DNA from: an uncultured Clostridia bacterium
GTDB taxonomy: Bacteria; Bacillota; Clostridia; Christensenellales; Borkfalkiaceae
Assembly (NCBI GenBank): GCA_947624225.1
Contig: CANQJF010000004.1
Location: 1-64,000, forward strand
DNA length: 64,000 nucleotides
Reading direction: 5' to 3'
Part shown: one piece after another, positions 18,282 to 28,005 of the stretch
Numbering within the stretch: position 1 is the stretch's first letter
Layout: every line of letters starts with the position of its first letter
Notes under the pieces: model-generated
Databases searched by the model: none
What the model was told of the DNA's origin: nothing
The model's input: only the letters and a program-made list of their open reading frames with translations
Program-made: the position numbers and the translations under genes

Positions 18282-18509
18282 TTACGCCTGGAATTTCGCA
18301 AGTTTCGCAAGAAGGTCTGCGCAATCGTCGTTAAAGATCTCAACGGTGAGAGGCTTGGAGGTGTCGAGGCTGAAAAGACCGAGGATGGACTTCGCGTCGA
18401 CGACAAAGCGGCCGCTCTTGATAACGATCTCATAGTCATAGCTTTGCGTGATGTTGACAAATTCTTTCACGCTGCTCGACATTTCGAGATTTATGGTAAT
18501 GGATTTCAT
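18282..18509 (-). CDS. HPr-like protein lacking the phosphorylatable histidine
   Basis: MKSITINLEMSSSVKEFVNITQSYDYEIVIKSGRFVVDAKSILGLFSLDTSKPLTVEIFNDD; Ser-46-type KSILGLFSL motif kept, HARPA motif absent. Confidence 0.8.
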   Translation of the reverse strand: MKSITINLEMSSSVKEFVNITQSYDYEIVIKSGRFVVDAKSILGLFSLDTSKPLTVEIFNDDCADLLAKLAKFQA

Positions 18510-18721
18510 GGTGGATTTCCCTCCCGAATGGATTTGGTCATATTATACATGAAAACTCGGATAAAAGCAAGGCTTTTCCGAAAAATATTTTGCAAAAAAA
18601 TCAAAGACGGGAAATTGTGCAAATTGCAAGGTTTTTTTCAAAAACACTTTCGCAATCGCCGAAATTGTGCTATAATGAAAAAAAAGAGAAAAAGGGGCAG
18701 GCGCCCTGCCAAAGAGGAACG

Positions 18722-19441
18722 ATGGAAGAAAAATACGAGCGCATCGCGCGGTTTTTGGAGAGTTGCACTTCGCTCATGCAATGCGATTATCGCTTGGCCG
18801 GAGCCAAAATCACGGAGATCTTGCAGGACATCGCGTCCAGCAAGGAGCTCACACAGCTATTCACGGCAGTCACCAAGGGATTCAACTATGCGGCGGCCAA
18901 CAGGGACTATCTTCGCTATCCCGCGTCTCCCGGCGCAACGCACGGCGCGGCATATCTTCCCGCAGAGCGCAAAGACGTCTTGGCCTTTGTATTCTGCCTC
19001 TTGGTGGAGTTCGACGCGGGGACCAAGAAACTCGACGACTTTTTGCTCCGCTACTTCTATGTGGACGGCAGCTACACGGCGGGATTTCTCATCTTTACCG
19101 ACCGCGTCATCAAGCCTTTCCGCGACATCGTGGCGGATTGCTTCCCCGAACTTTCCGGGGCGGCGGAGACGCATGTTGCGGAGGCGCCGGGGCCCGCCGA
19201 GGCAGATCCGTTTGCCCGCGTTCCCGCAATGATCGCTGCCGAGCGCACCCGCTTTGCCTCGTTCTCTTTGGGCGAAGAGGGCAGCGCCGCGGCACAGCTC
19301 ATCTTCACGGGTCTGCTCTCTGCCGGCGAACGGCGGGATACCGCCGCATTCACGGCAATGCTTGCGGGGTATAAATATTTGCTCCGCTTTTACGGGATCA
19401 ATGAGCCCACAGACCTTTTCGCGTTTGCCGCTTCACTGTAA
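18722..19441 (+). CDS. Conserved hypothetical protein, no recognised domain
   Basis: MEEKYERIARFLESCTSLMQCDYRLAGAKITEIL...; SD gaggaac upstream; -10 TATAAT near 18671. Confidence 0.7.
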   Translation: MEEKYERIARFLESCTSLMQCDYRLAGAKITEILQDIASSKELTQLFTAVTKGFNYAAANRDYLRYPASPGATHGAAYLPAERKDVLAFVFCLLVEFDAGTKKLDDFLLRYFYVDGSYTAGFLIFTDRVIKPFRDIVADCFPELSGAAETHVAEAPGPAEADPFARVPAMIAAERTRFASFSLGEEGSAAAQLIFTGLLSAGERRDTAAFTAMLAGYKYLLRFYGINEPTDLFAFAASL

Positions 19442-19482
19442 GGGCAAAGGAATGGATGCGGAGGCTTTTGCATAGATAAAAT

Positions 19483-20010
19483 ATGGTCCTCACAGAAAAA
19501 ACCGTCAACAAAAACTACATCTACCGCGGGAAGATCATCAACGTGCGTTGCGACGACGCCCAACTTCCCGACGGAAAGCCCTGCAAGCGCGAGCTCGTGG
19601 AGCACCCGGGCGGAGCTTGCGTGATCGCCGTCTTGGAGGGTAAGATCGCGCTGGTGCGCCAATTCCGTTATGCTTACGGGGAAGAATTGTTCGAGATCCC
19701 CGCGGGCAAGTTGGAGAGGGGAGAAGATCCCGCCAATGCCGCCCTGAGAGAGCTCGGGGAGGAGACGGGGCTATCCGCGGATCGCTTGGAGCCCTTGTTC
19801 ACGATCTATCCCACCCCGGGCTATACGAACGAGAAGATCTACATCTATGAGGCCCGGAACGTGAAACGGGGCGAGGCGCATCCCGACGACGGAGAATTCC
19901 TCGGCGTGGAATACATCCCGCTTGCCGAGGCCTTTGCAATGGTGCAGGATGGGCGTATCAAGGATGCAAAGACGATCATCGCCCTGCAATATTTAAAAAA
20001 CCGCGGATAG
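19483..20010 (+). CDS. NUDIX hydrolase, ADP-ribose pyrophosphatase type
   Basis: VRQFRYAYGEELFEIPAGKLERGEDPANAALRELGEETGLSAD (Nudix box). Confidence 0.92.
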   Translation: MVLTEKTVNKNYIYRGKIINVRCDDAQLPDGKPCKRELVEHPGGACVIAVLEGKIALVRQFRYAYGEELFEIPAGKLERGEDPANAALRELGEETGLSADRLEPLFTIYPTPGYTNEKIYIYEARNVKRGEAHPDDGEFLGVEYIPLAEAFAMVQDGRIKDAKTIIALQYLKNRG

Positions 20011-20021
20011 ACCCGCACGCA

Positions 20022-20057
20022 AGAAATATCCCCGCGCCGTTGCGCGGGGATTTCTCT
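20022..20057 (+). terminator. Rho-independent terminator
   Basis: aaatatccccgcgccgttgcgcggggatttct. Confidence 0.7.
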
Positions 20058-20076
20058 AAGGGATCGGATTCCAAAC

Positions 20077-20283
20077 TCAGCCGTTGCAGCCGCAGCCGCC
20101 GAGGTTCCCGAGCAGGCGGGAGAGGGTACCGTTCTTGCACATGCAATATGCGAGGGCGACAAGAAGGGGCCATCCGCAACCTTGAAGCGCTCTCGAATTG
20201 AGCAGGTTGGTGCCGTTCGACCCGAGCAGGAGCGCGATGATGAGAATCCAAAGGCAGCTATTGCTATTCAAGCAACCGTTCAT
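20077..20283 (-). CDS. Small Cys/Gly-rich hydrophobic protein
   Basis: MNGCLNSNSCLWILIIALLLGSNGTNLL...GCGWPLLVALAYCMCKNGTLSRLLGNLGGCGCNG; SD aaggagg on minus strand. Confidence 0.65.
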   Translation of the reverse strand: MNGCLNSNSCLWILIIALLLGSNGTNLLNSRALQGCGWPLLVALAYCMCKNGTLSRLLGNLGGCGCNG

Positions 20284-20396
20284 AGTTCTTCCTCCTTGAA
20301 GTGGCCGCAGAGTATGTAATCTTGGATCCTGCGGTGTTCTATTCCATCATATGGATAGAAAGGGGAAAAATGTTACGGCGGAGTTGGTTCATTCGG

Positions 20397-20425
20397 TTGC
20401 CAAATAAAAAAAACTCTGTTATAAT
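20397..20425 (+). promoter_or_regulatory. Promoter TTGCCA-17-TATAAT (extended TGt) for the ECF S component/coaX operon
   Basis: ttgcca 20397-20402, tgttataat 20417-20425. Confidence 0.75.
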
Positions 20426-20431
20426 AGATAG

Positions 20432-20675
20432 GACCCCCGCGGAAAGGAGCGGCACGCGCGCACGGTGCGGCCGTATCCGTTGAATTTCCCAAGGGCTCCC
20501 CTCGGCGCCCTGTAAGGGGAGCTCCGCCGATGCCTTTTCGGCTGTGACCGATTGAGGCTTCTGTTTGTGCTACTAAAATCGACGCGGGCGCGTAAGTAGG
20601 GGTTTCAAAACCCTTTCGGCACACGTTTTCTACGGATACCCTCGCCTAAGGAGGGATCCGATGGAGGTAAAATTT
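20432..20675 (+). promoter_or_regulatory. Long structured 5' leader (candidate cis-regulatory RNA)
   Basis: ~240 nt between promoter and ORF with several hairpins (gctcccct...aggggagc; gccga..tcggc; aggggtttcaaaaccct; ggataccctc-gcctaag-gagggatcc masking an SD). Confidence 0.5.
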
Positions 20676-21347
20676 ATGGAAGCGAAGAAATTCTTCTCCG
20701 CAAAGAACATCGCGTACACCGCGGTGCTTCTGGCTCTCGTGGTCGTGTTGCAAATTTGGGGCGGATTTATCCGAATCAGCGACACATCGCTTAGCTTTGT
20801 GCTTGTCCCCATTGTATTGGGAGCGCTCCTGCTCGGCATCGGGGGAGGCGCATTGCTCGGTTTATCCTTTGGCATTATCACGCTTGTGCAGGGGATCTTG
20901 GTCGATCCGTTTACGAGCACGCTGTTTTCAGCCTCCCCTGTCATGACGGTGCTCATTTGCCTCGTAAAAGGAACAGCCGCCGGGGTAATTCCCGCGGTCC
21001 TGTATCGGCTCATCAAGAACAAGAATCAAATCGTTGCGGTCTTTATCGCCGCCGCAAGCGCGCCGATTGCCAACACGGGGATCTTTATCTTGGGATGTCT
21101 CATGATCAGCGGGGCAATCGGGGCGAACTTCACGGCGACAGGCGCAATGTCTGAGGTGGTCTATTTCCTCTTCATCCTATGCGCGGGCACCAACTTCCTT
21201 GTTGAATTTGCCATCAACCTCGTGTTGGCTCCGGTCATCTACCGCGTGGTTGTCATTACTGAAAAATATATCCTGAAAAAACATGCGGGAAAAGGAAAGG
21301 CTGAACCTGCCCAACCCGCCGCACAATCCACGGAGCAAGATCAATGA
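20676..21347 (+). CDS. ECF transporter S component, likely pantothenate-type (PanT-like)
   Basis: Multi-TM; IAYTAVLLALVVVLQIWGGFIRISDTSLSFVLVPIVLGALLLGIGGGALLGLSFGIITLVQG; followed by coaX. SD ggaggt before ATG 20676; alternative ATG 20661. Confidence 0.82.
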   Translation: MEAKKFFSAKNIAYTAVLLALVVVLQIWGGFIRISDTSLSFVLVPIVLGALLLGIGGGALLGLSFGIITLVQGILVDPFTSTLFSASPVMTVLICLVKGTAAGVIPAVLYRLIKNKNQIVAVFIAAASAPIANTGIFILGCLMISGAIGANFTATGAMSEVVYFLFILCAGTNFLVEFAINLVLAPVIYRVVVITEKYILKKHAGKGKAEPAQPAAQSTEQDQ

Positions 21348-22126
21348 TCATCTGCATCGATATCGGCAATACCAACATCAAATACGGCGTCTATGACGGC
21401 GACGCGCTCAAAATATCTTTCCGCGTTGCCACCGACCATAAAAAGACGTCCGATGAATACGGCTCCCAGCTCATCTCCATGCTCTCCGTTGCGGGTTTGC
21501 AGGCGGCGGACATCACGGGCGGGATCATCTCCTCCGTCGTCCCCAGCCTCGACTACACAATGGAGCACATGCTTGCCGTCTACCTCTCGGTGCGGCCCAA
21601 GCAGATCGGCCCCGGCATCAAGACGGGGCTCAAAATGCTTGCGGACAACGCCAAGGAAGTGGGGGCCGACCGCGTCGTCAACAATGTCGCGGCGCTCAAA
21701 AAATACGGTGCCGGGCGGCCCATCATCGTCGTGGATTTCGGCACGGCGACGACGTTCAACATCATCAAAGAGAGCGCTTTCATCGGGGGCGTCATCGCGC
21801 CCGGCATCAAGGGCTCTTTGGATAGCCTCATCAGCGGGACGGCCAAACTTCCCCGCGTGGAGATCGAGGCGCCCAAGAGCGTCATCGCGACCAATACCGT
21901 CACCAACATGCAGGCGGGCATCGTGTTCGGCTTTGCCGGTCTTGTCGAATACATCGTCAAGAAGATTAAGAATGAATTGGGCACCCAAGATGTGCTCACC
22001 GTCGCAACGGGCGGGTTTTCCGAAGTCATGGCCAAAGAGACCAAGTGCATCGACGTCATCGACAGGATGCTCACGCTCGACGGCTTGAAATATTTATATG
22101 AACTCAATTCGGAGGAAGGGAAATGA
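21344..22126 (+). CDS. coaX: Type III pantothenate kinase
   Basis: MIICIDIGNTNIKYGVYDGD...GADRVVNNVAALKKYG.RPIIVVDFGTATTFNII...FIGGVIAPGIKGSLDSL; ATGA overlap with upstream gene. Confidence 0.93.
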   Translation: MIICIDIGNTNIKYGVYDGDALKISFRVATDHKKTSDEYGSQLISMLSVAGLQAADITGGIISSVVPSLDYTMEHMLAVYLSVRPKQIGPGIKTGLKMLADNAKEVGADRVVNNVAALKKYGAGRPIIVVDFGTATTFNIIKESAFIGGVIAPGIKGSLDSLISGTAKLPRVEIEAPKSVIATNTVTNMQAGIVFGFAGLVEYIVKKIKNELGTQDVLTVATGGFSEVMAKETKCIDVIDRMLTLDGLKYLYELNSEEGK

Positions 22127-23400
22127 AGAAGGTGGGGGTATCCATCCTCGGGCTCGGTGTCGTCGGGGGCGGGACTTACAAGATCCTCAAAGAGCATGCG
22201 GAATTTTACCGCGCAACACAGTGTGTGGACATTGTCGTAGAGAGCGTTTTCGAGCGCAACAAGGAGCGCGTGGAAGCGCTCGGGATCCCGCCCGAGAAAC
22301 TCGCTTCCAACATTGCGGAAGTGGTCTTGGATCCCGACGTCAACATCGTTGTGGAATGTATCGGCGGCGTTACGGATGCGAAAGACTATGTGCTCGACGC
22401 GCTCAATGCGGGCAAGACGGTCGTCACATCCAACAAGGAGCTCTTCTGCAAGTATTGGCACGAACTCGAACGGGCGGCCAAGCACCACAATGCGGGGCTC
22501 TTCTATGAAGCCAGCTGTGTCGGCGGCGTGCCCATCATCCGTACCCTGCTCGACGGCCTGCAAGCAAACGAGATCTCCTCGATTGTCGGGATCATCAACG
22601 GAACGACCAATTACATCCTGACCGATATGGCCGAGAAGAAGATCTCCTATTCGGAGGCGCTGGCACAGGCCGTTGCGCTCGGCTATGCCGAGGCGGACCC
22701 GGCGGCGGACGTCGAGGGGTATGACGCGGCCTACAAGCTCTCCATCCTCGCCTCGCTTGCCTTTCATACAAAGGTGCCTTTCAATAAAGTTTTTCGGGAG
22801 GGCATCACCGACGTCTCCCCGACGGACATTGCAGACGGTGCGGCCCTCGGCTATGCGTTAAAGCTGCTCGCCGTCGGAAAGAACACGCCCGCCGGCATCG
22901 AGGTGCGCGTGCATCCCGCTTTTATCGAAAAGGGGCATCCGCTTGCGTCGGTCGGCGGGAGCTACAATGCGATCTTTGTCACGGGAGACAGCGTGGGAGA
23001 TATCATGCTCTATGGCCGCGGCGCGGGAGAACTCCCCACAGGCAGTGCGATCGTCTCCGACATCATCTATGCCGCGACGCACACCGAGCTGCACTATGCA
23101 ACATTCAAAAACACGGCCGCGCCCGATAAAAACGTCAACTTTGTCTCTGACTTTGCGAGCGCTTACTACCTCCGGATGACGGTGGCCGATGAGCCGGGCG
23201 TGCTCGCCAAGATCGCCGCGGTGCTCGCGCGCGGGAACATCTCCATCGATAAACTGACCCAGCGCGTCTCTGACGACGGCAAGGCGACGCTCGTTGTCGT
23301 GACGCACATGACGCACGAGGCGGCCGTCAAGTCGGCAGTCGCCAAGGTGACGGCAACCGGGCTCGCCGAAGTCAATTCGGTGCTCCGCGTGATCCTCTGA
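22123..23400 (+). CDS. hom: Homoserine dehydrogenase
   Basis: VGVSILGLGVVGGGTYKIL...GINGTTNYILTDM..., ACT-like C-terminus DEPGVLAKIAAVLARGNISIDKLTQ; ATGA overlap with coaX. Confidence 0.92.
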   Translation: MKKVGVSILGLGVVGGGTYKILKEHAEFYRATQCVDIVVESVFERNKERVEALGIPPEKLASNIAEVVLDPDVNIVVECIGGVTDAKDYVLDALNAGKTVVTSNKELFCKYWHELERAAKHHNAGLFYEASCVGGVPIIRTLLDGLQANEISSIVGIINGTTNYILTDMAEKKISYSEALAQAVALGYAEADPAADVEGYDAAYKLSILASLAFHTKVPFNKVFREGITDVSPTDIADGAALGYALKLLAVGKNTPAGIEVRVHPAFIEKGHPLASVGGSYNAIFVTGDSVGDIMLYGRGAGELPTGSAIVSDIIYAATHTELHYATFKNTAAPDKNVNFVSDFASAYYLRMTVADEPGVLAKIAAVLARGNISIDKLTQRVSDDGKATLVVVTHMTHEAAVKSAVAKVTATGLAEVNSVLRVIL

Positions 23401-23406
23401 ACACAT

Positions 23407-23434
23407 AAAAAGCGCGGCAACGCGCTTTTTTCTT
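23407..23434 (+). terminator. Rho-independent terminator after hom
   Basis: aaaaagcgcg-gcaa-cgcgctttttt. Confidence 0.88.
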
Positions 23435-23519
23435 TTCTGCTTTGGGCAGGGCGGTTTTGTATCCCGTCGGCACTTTTTTGTGTGCGGCGACGTCTGCCGC
23501 GGGGGGGGGCTATCATATC

Positions 23520-24389
23520 ATGAAAGCAGTCATTCTTGTCAATCCGTTTTTGAGCACGGAGCGTGAGTTCTATCAGCCCCGCCGCATCGCGGAGGAATTG
23601 AAAGCGCGCGGCGTGAGGGCAACCGTTCTCGCCAATGCGTGGGTGACCTCCGTCGGCCGCACGGGGCGGGCGGATATTCTATCCCGGAATTACGATTTTT
23701 GCGTCTATCTCGATAAAGATAAATACGCGCCCCGCATCCTCGAAGCGGAGGGGATGCGGCTCTTTAACCGTGCCTCCGCCGTGGAGCTCTGTGACGATAA
23801 AATGCTGACCCATATCGCCCTCGCGGGGAAGGTCCCCATGCCTGAGACGTATCCCGCGCCGCTGTGCTACAAGGCAGGCTCCGCCGCGGAGGACGCCAAG
23901 GCGATAGGGGATGCGCTCGGCTGGCCCGTGGTCGTCAAGGAGTGCTTCGGGTCGTTCGGGGAGCAGGTCTATCTCGCGCGGGACGGCGCGGAACTTGCCG
24001 CCCTGTCGGAACGGCTCAAACTCCGTCCGCACCTCTTGCAGGAATTCATCTCCGAGAGCGCGGGGACGGACATGCGCGTCATCGCGGTGGGGGGCGAGGC
24101 AGTCGCCTGCATGAAGCGCACCTCGGGGCAGGACTTCCGTTCCAATCTCGCTTGCGGCGGCAAGGGGGAGCCCGTTGCGCCGACGGATGAAGTGCGCGCC
24201 ATCGCCGAGACGGTGAGCCGCACGTTGCAGCTGGACTACTGTGGGATCGATCTCCTCTTCGGGAGAGAGGGGATGCTCCTCTGTGAAGTGAACTCAAACG
24301 CCTTTTTCGGCGGCATCGAAGAGGTGACGGGCGTCAACGTCGCAGGGGCCTATGCCGCCCACATCTGCCGCGAAATAGCGAAATTTTGA
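23520..24389 (+). CDS. ATP-grasp protein, RimK-like
   Basis: MKAVILVNPFLSTEREFYQPRRIAEELKARG...LGWPVVVKECFGSFGEQVYLA...LLQEFISESAGTDMRVIAVGGEAVACMKR...CGIDLLFGREGMLLCEVNSNAFFGGIEEVTGVNVA. Confidence 0.88.
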   Translation: MKAVILVNPFLSTEREFYQPRRIAEELKARGVRATVLANAWVTSVGRTGRADILSRNYDFCVYLDKDKYAPRILEAEGMRLFNRASAVELCDDKMLTHIALAGKVPMPETYPAPLCYKAGSAAEDAKAIGDALGWPVVVKECFGSFGEQVYLARDGAELAALSERLKLRPHLLQEFISESAGTDMRVIAVGGEAVACMKRTSGQDFRSNLACGGKGEPVAPTDEVRAIAETVSRTLQLDYCGIDLLFGREGMLLCEVNSNAFFGGIEEVTGVNVAGAYAAHICREIAKF

Positions 24390-24450
24390 TACTATGTCAG
24401 GCATAAGCATAGTATTTTGTCAGACATAGTATCTCGCAAAACCGTCAAAA
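24389..24450 (+). repeat. Dispersed palindromic intergenic repeat, copy A
   Basis: atactatgtcaggcataagcatagtattttgtcagacatagtatctcgcaaaaccgtcaaaaac. Confidence 0.75.
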
Positions 24451-24467
24451 ACGGGTAAAATCAACAA

Positions 24468-24496
24468 GCCTCCGCCGAAGCGGAGGCTTTTTCCGA
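24468..24496. terminator. Intrinsic terminator between convergent genes
   Basis: gcctccgc-cgaa-gcggaggc-tttttcc. Confidence 0.85.
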
Positions 24497-24544
24497 GAGA
24501 AATTTGTTTTGCTTTGTGTGGGGGAGGAAATTGGGGAAGCGAGC

Positions 24545-25276
24545 TCACCACGCTTGGGCTAACCGTTCCGGCAGGGCGGCAATGATCTCGTCCTCCTCGA
24601 TCTCGTAGTCGTTTTTGAGCGAGTCGATCTCGAAGTGCAATTCCTTGATCTCGGACGGCGCGTCGCCCGGGCACGAGCAGTCGAACTCTTCGTCATCCAT
24701 TTTCAGCACATCTCCTTGCAGGGACAATGCAGTGGGCATGGGGCCGGACGGGCGGAAGTATTTCATCAGTTTGAGATAGTCGTTGAGAACGGTGTCGAAT
24801 GCGATCTTGCGCGATTCGCTGTCGTCCATGCCGCAGTACTTCAAGAAGCCGTCGACAAGGAAGAAGAGATCCATCCTCTCCTCGGGTTCGAGCTCGAAGC
24901 GCGTCGTGCGGAGGGGGATGCAGAGTGGTTCGCTGTCGGTGTAGAATCTTCCGCCGTGCGCGTCGAAATATTCGGCGATCTCGGTCGCGGCGTTCATCCC
25001 GCCGTCCTTGCCGCCGACGCCGGAGGCCACAACGGGGACGTCCTCAAAGCGGCCGATATTTGCCTCGATGAGCGCCATGAGTTCTTCCGGGCAGCCGCCC
25101 TCTTCCTCATGGGTGAAGATCCAGATGCCGTCGAGCTCGCCGGGAGCGGGGAGGGGGAGGGCGGGGTCGTAAACGGTGACTTCCGCATCCTTTCCGATGA
25201 GCTTTTGCGTTTCCTCGGCGAACTGACGCTCCAAAGAATGTTTGCCGTAGTCGCCAAGTAAAAATAAGATTTTCAT
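24545..25276 (-). CDS. Flavodoxin-fold hypothetical protein
   Basis: MKILFLLGDYGKHSLERQFAEETQKLIGKDAEVTVYDPALPLPAPGELDGIWIFTHEEEGGCPEELMALIEANIGRFEDVPVVASGVGGKDGGMNAA. Confidence 0.6.
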   Translation of the reverse strand: MKILFLLGDYGKHSLERQFAEETQKLIGKDAEVTVYDPALPLPAPGELDGIWIFTHEEEGGCPEELMALIEANIGRFEDVPVVASGVGGKDGGMNAATEIAEYFDAHGGRFYTDSEPLCIPLRTTRFELEPEERMDLFFLVDGFLKYCGMDDSESRKIAFDTVLNDYLKLMKYFRPSGPMPTALSLQGDVLKMDDEEFDCSCPGDAPSEIKELHFEIDSLKNDYEIEEDEIIAALPERLAQAW

Positions 25277-25381
25277 ATCAACATTTATACATTTTACATG
25301 GGGGATGGATGCGCGCCATTGTGTGTGGCGCATCCCCGATTGCTTTACGATTGTCCACGGCGGCCGCCGCGGCAGAGGGCG

Positions 25382-27811
25382 TTAGCCGACGATGAGATTG
25401 ACGAGCCGCCCGGGAACGACGATGCACTTCTTCACGCTCTTTCCGGCCGCCTTTGCCATGACCTCGGGCAGGGAGAGCGCATGGGCTTGGATCTCCTCGT
25501 TGGTCGCCGAGGTGGGGATCATCGTCTTGCATACGATCTTACTGTTGACCTGCACGGCATATTCTTTCTCGTCGAGCAGGAGCGCGGCGGGATTTTCCTT
25601 GGGGAACTCATGTTCGAGCACAAAGCCCTTGCCGCCCATCTCCTCCCAAAGCTCATCCGCGAAGTGGGGCGCGAAGGGGCCCATGAGGAGCACGAGGTCT
25701 TTTGCGGCCGCTTTCATCAGCGCGGTGTTTTTGTTTTCGAGGGAGTCATATTTATACAGTGCATTGACGAATTCCATGATCCGCGCCACGGCGGTGTTAA
25801 AGGAGAAAGCGTCGAGATCCTTTGAGACACGTTGAATGGCAAAGTTTCTCGCATAGTCGAGCGCCTTTTCCTCTGTGCCGAATGGCTCGTCGCGCTTTGT
25901 CTTGTATTCGCCGATCTTCAAGACGATTTTCTCGATGCGGTCTAAAAAGCGCGCAATCGCCTTGATCCCGTCGTCGTTCCACGGCCCGCCCTCGGTATAG
26001 GAAAATCCGAACATCAGATAGAGACGGAAAGCGTCGGCGCCGTATTCGTTGACATAGTCGTCGGGGGAGACGATATTGCCGTGCGACTTGGACATGCGGT
26101 TGCCGTCGGGCCCGAGAATGACGCCCTGGTGTACGAGCCGCTGAAAGGGTTCGTCGAAGTCGAGATACCCCATGTCGCGGAGCGCCTTGGTGAAGAAGCG
26201 GGCATAGAGCAGGTGCATGCAGGCATGCTCGGCGCCGCCCACATAGGTATCGACGGGCAGAAGTTTGTCGACGCACTCCCTGTCAAAGGGCATCTTTGCG
26301 TTCTTGGGATCGGCATAGCGGAGATAATACCAGCTCGAACACACGAAGGTGTCCAACGTGTCGGGATCGCGTTGCGCCGCGCCGCCGCACTTGGGACAGG
26401 CGGTGTTCATGAATTTCTCGCACTTGGCGAGAGGGGACTTTCCGTCCGGGCGGAACTCCACGTCATAGGGGAGCTTTACGGGGAGCTCCTCTTCGGGAAC
26501 GGGCACGATGCCGCACTTGGGGCAGTGGACGACGGGGATGGGTGCCCCCCAATAGCGTTGGCGGGAGACGAGCCAGTCGCGCAGGCGATAGTTGACTTTC
26601 TTGCCGCCCTTGCCGAGTTTGGAGATGTAGGTCGCGACGGCATCGCGCGCCTCCTCTCCGACGAGCCCGTCAAATTGCAGCGAGCCGACCATGATGCCGT
26701 CCTCGGTGAAAGGGAGCACGGTCTCGCCGCCTTTCTTTTCGATGACTTTCTCGATGGGAAGTTGATACTTGGTCGCAAAGGCGAAATCCCGTTCGTCGTG
26801 GGCGGGCACGGCCATGACCGCACCTGTCCCGTAGGAAGCGAGCACATAGTCTGCAAGCCAAATGGGCACGCGTCTGCCGTTTACCGGGTTGATGGCGTAT
26901 GAACCCGTAAAGACGCCCGTTTTTTCGCGGTCGGAGGAGAGGCGCTCGATCTCATTGGACTTGGAGGCAAACTCGATGTATGCCTTGACGGCCTCCTCCT
27001 GTTCGGGCGTCGTCAGTTTGAGCGCGAGCGGGTGCTCGGGCGCCAACACGACGTAAGTCACTCCGAACACGGTATCGCAACGGGTGGTAAAGACGCGGAA
27101 TTTTTCGCCCTGCTCGGTCTCGAATTCTATCTCGCAGCCCGTCGATTTTCCGATCCAGTTGCGCTGCATGTTCTTGGTCTTTTCGGGCCAATCGAGGCCG
27201 TCGAGCCCGGTGAGGAGCTCCTCGGCGTATTCGGTGATCTTAAAGAACCATTGCGTGAGATTTTTGCGCACGACAACGGTGGAGCAGCGCTCGCAGACGC
27301 CGTCGACGACTTGTTCGTTGGCGAGCACGGTGTTGCAGGAAGGGCACCAGTTGACGGGCGCCTCCTTGCGGTAGGCGAGGCCCTTTTTGTAGAGCTGCAA
27401 AAACATCCATTGCGTCCAGCGGTAATAGTCCTCTTCGCAGGTCTTGATCTCCGCCGACCAGTCGAACATGGCGCCCATCGCTTTGAGCTGATTTTCCATC
27501 GTGGCGATGTTCTTTTCCGTGGAATCCTTGGGGTGGATGCCCGTCTTGATGGCGTAATTTTCGGCGGGGAGCCCGAAAGCGTCGAATCCCATGGGCTGGA
27601 ACACATTGTAGCCTTGCATGCGCTTAAAGCGCGCATAACTGTCTGTGGGGCCGTAGTTATACCAGTGGCCGACGTGCAGTTTGGCGCCCGAGGGATAGGA
27701 GAACATTTCGAGCACGTACAGCTTGGGCGCGTCCGATTTCTTATCGAAGCCGTGCAGCTTGGCCTTTTCCCAGCGCGCCTGCCATTTTTTTTCGATTGAT
27801 TTCAAATCCAT
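25382..27811 (-). CDS. leuS: Leucyl-tRNA synthetase
   Basis: [25 protein letters not shown]...[56 protein letters not shown]...[14 protein letters not shown]. Confidence 0.96.
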   Translation of the reverse strand: MDLKSIEKKWQARWEKAKLHGFDKKSDAPKLYVLEMFSYPSGAKLHVGHWYNYGPTDSYARFKRMQGYNVFQPMGFDAFGLPAENYAIKTGIHPKDSTEKNIATMENQLKAMGAMFDWSAEIKTCEEDYYRWTQWMFLQLYKKGLAYRKEAPVNWCPSCNTVLANEQVVDGVCERCSTVVVRKNLTQWFFKITEYAEELLTGLDGLDWPEKTKNMQRNWIGKSTGCEIEFETEQGEKFRVFTTRCDTVFGVTYVVLAPEHPLALKLTTPEQEEAVKAYIEFASKSNEIERLSSDREKTGVFTGSYAINPVNGRRVPIWLADYVLASYGTGAVMAVPAHDERDFAFATKYQLPIEKVIEKKGGETVLPFTEDGIMVGSLQFDGLVGEEARDAVATYISKLGKGGKKVNYRLRDWLVSRQRYWGAPIPVVHCPKCGIVPVPEEELPVKLPYDVEFRPDGKSPLAKCEKFMNTACPKCGGAAQRDPDTLDTFVCSSWYYLRYADPKNAKMPFDRECVDKLLPVDTYVGGAEHACMHLLYARFFTKALRDMGYLDFDEPFQRLVHQGVILGPDGNRMSKSHGNIVSPDDYVNEYGADAFRLYLMFGFSYTEGGPWNDDGIKAIARFLDRIEKIVLKIGEYKTKRDEPFGTEEKALDYARNFAIQRVSKDLDAFSFNTAVARIMEFVNALYKYDSLENKNTALMKAAAKDLVLLMGPFAPHFADELWEEMGGKGFVLEHEFPKENPAALLLDEKEYAVQVNSKIVCKTMIPTSATNEEIQAHALSLPEVMAKAAGKSVKKCIVVPGRLVNLIVG

Positions 27812-27983
27812 TCCGAAACCTCTTGCTTTTCTGATTGGAATAATTTTACCGTATTGCCGAAAAAAAGTCAAGTGAATGTAAATCCATATTGTGAATTCGT
27901 GGCCCGAAAAGGCAAAAATCCGCGCCGTTCGGGCGGGAAAGAGGGTCGTAAAAAGTTTTTCCATAAATAAATCCGCACATTCG

Positions 27984-28005
27984 GCATACAATAAAGGCGT
28001 GGAAC
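27984..28005 (+). promoter_or_regulatory. Sporulation-sigma-like -10 (CATACAATA) abutting the GTG start of the YtxC-like gene
   Basis: gcatacaataaaggcgtggaac; near-identical to gcatacgatagaggtgtggaaa at 47203. Confidence 0.45.

Noticed and set aside
26081-27799. Plus-strand ORFs of 273 and 255 aa (26081-26902, 27032-27799)
   Set aside because: Antisense to unambiguous leuS; no start signals or recognisable product.
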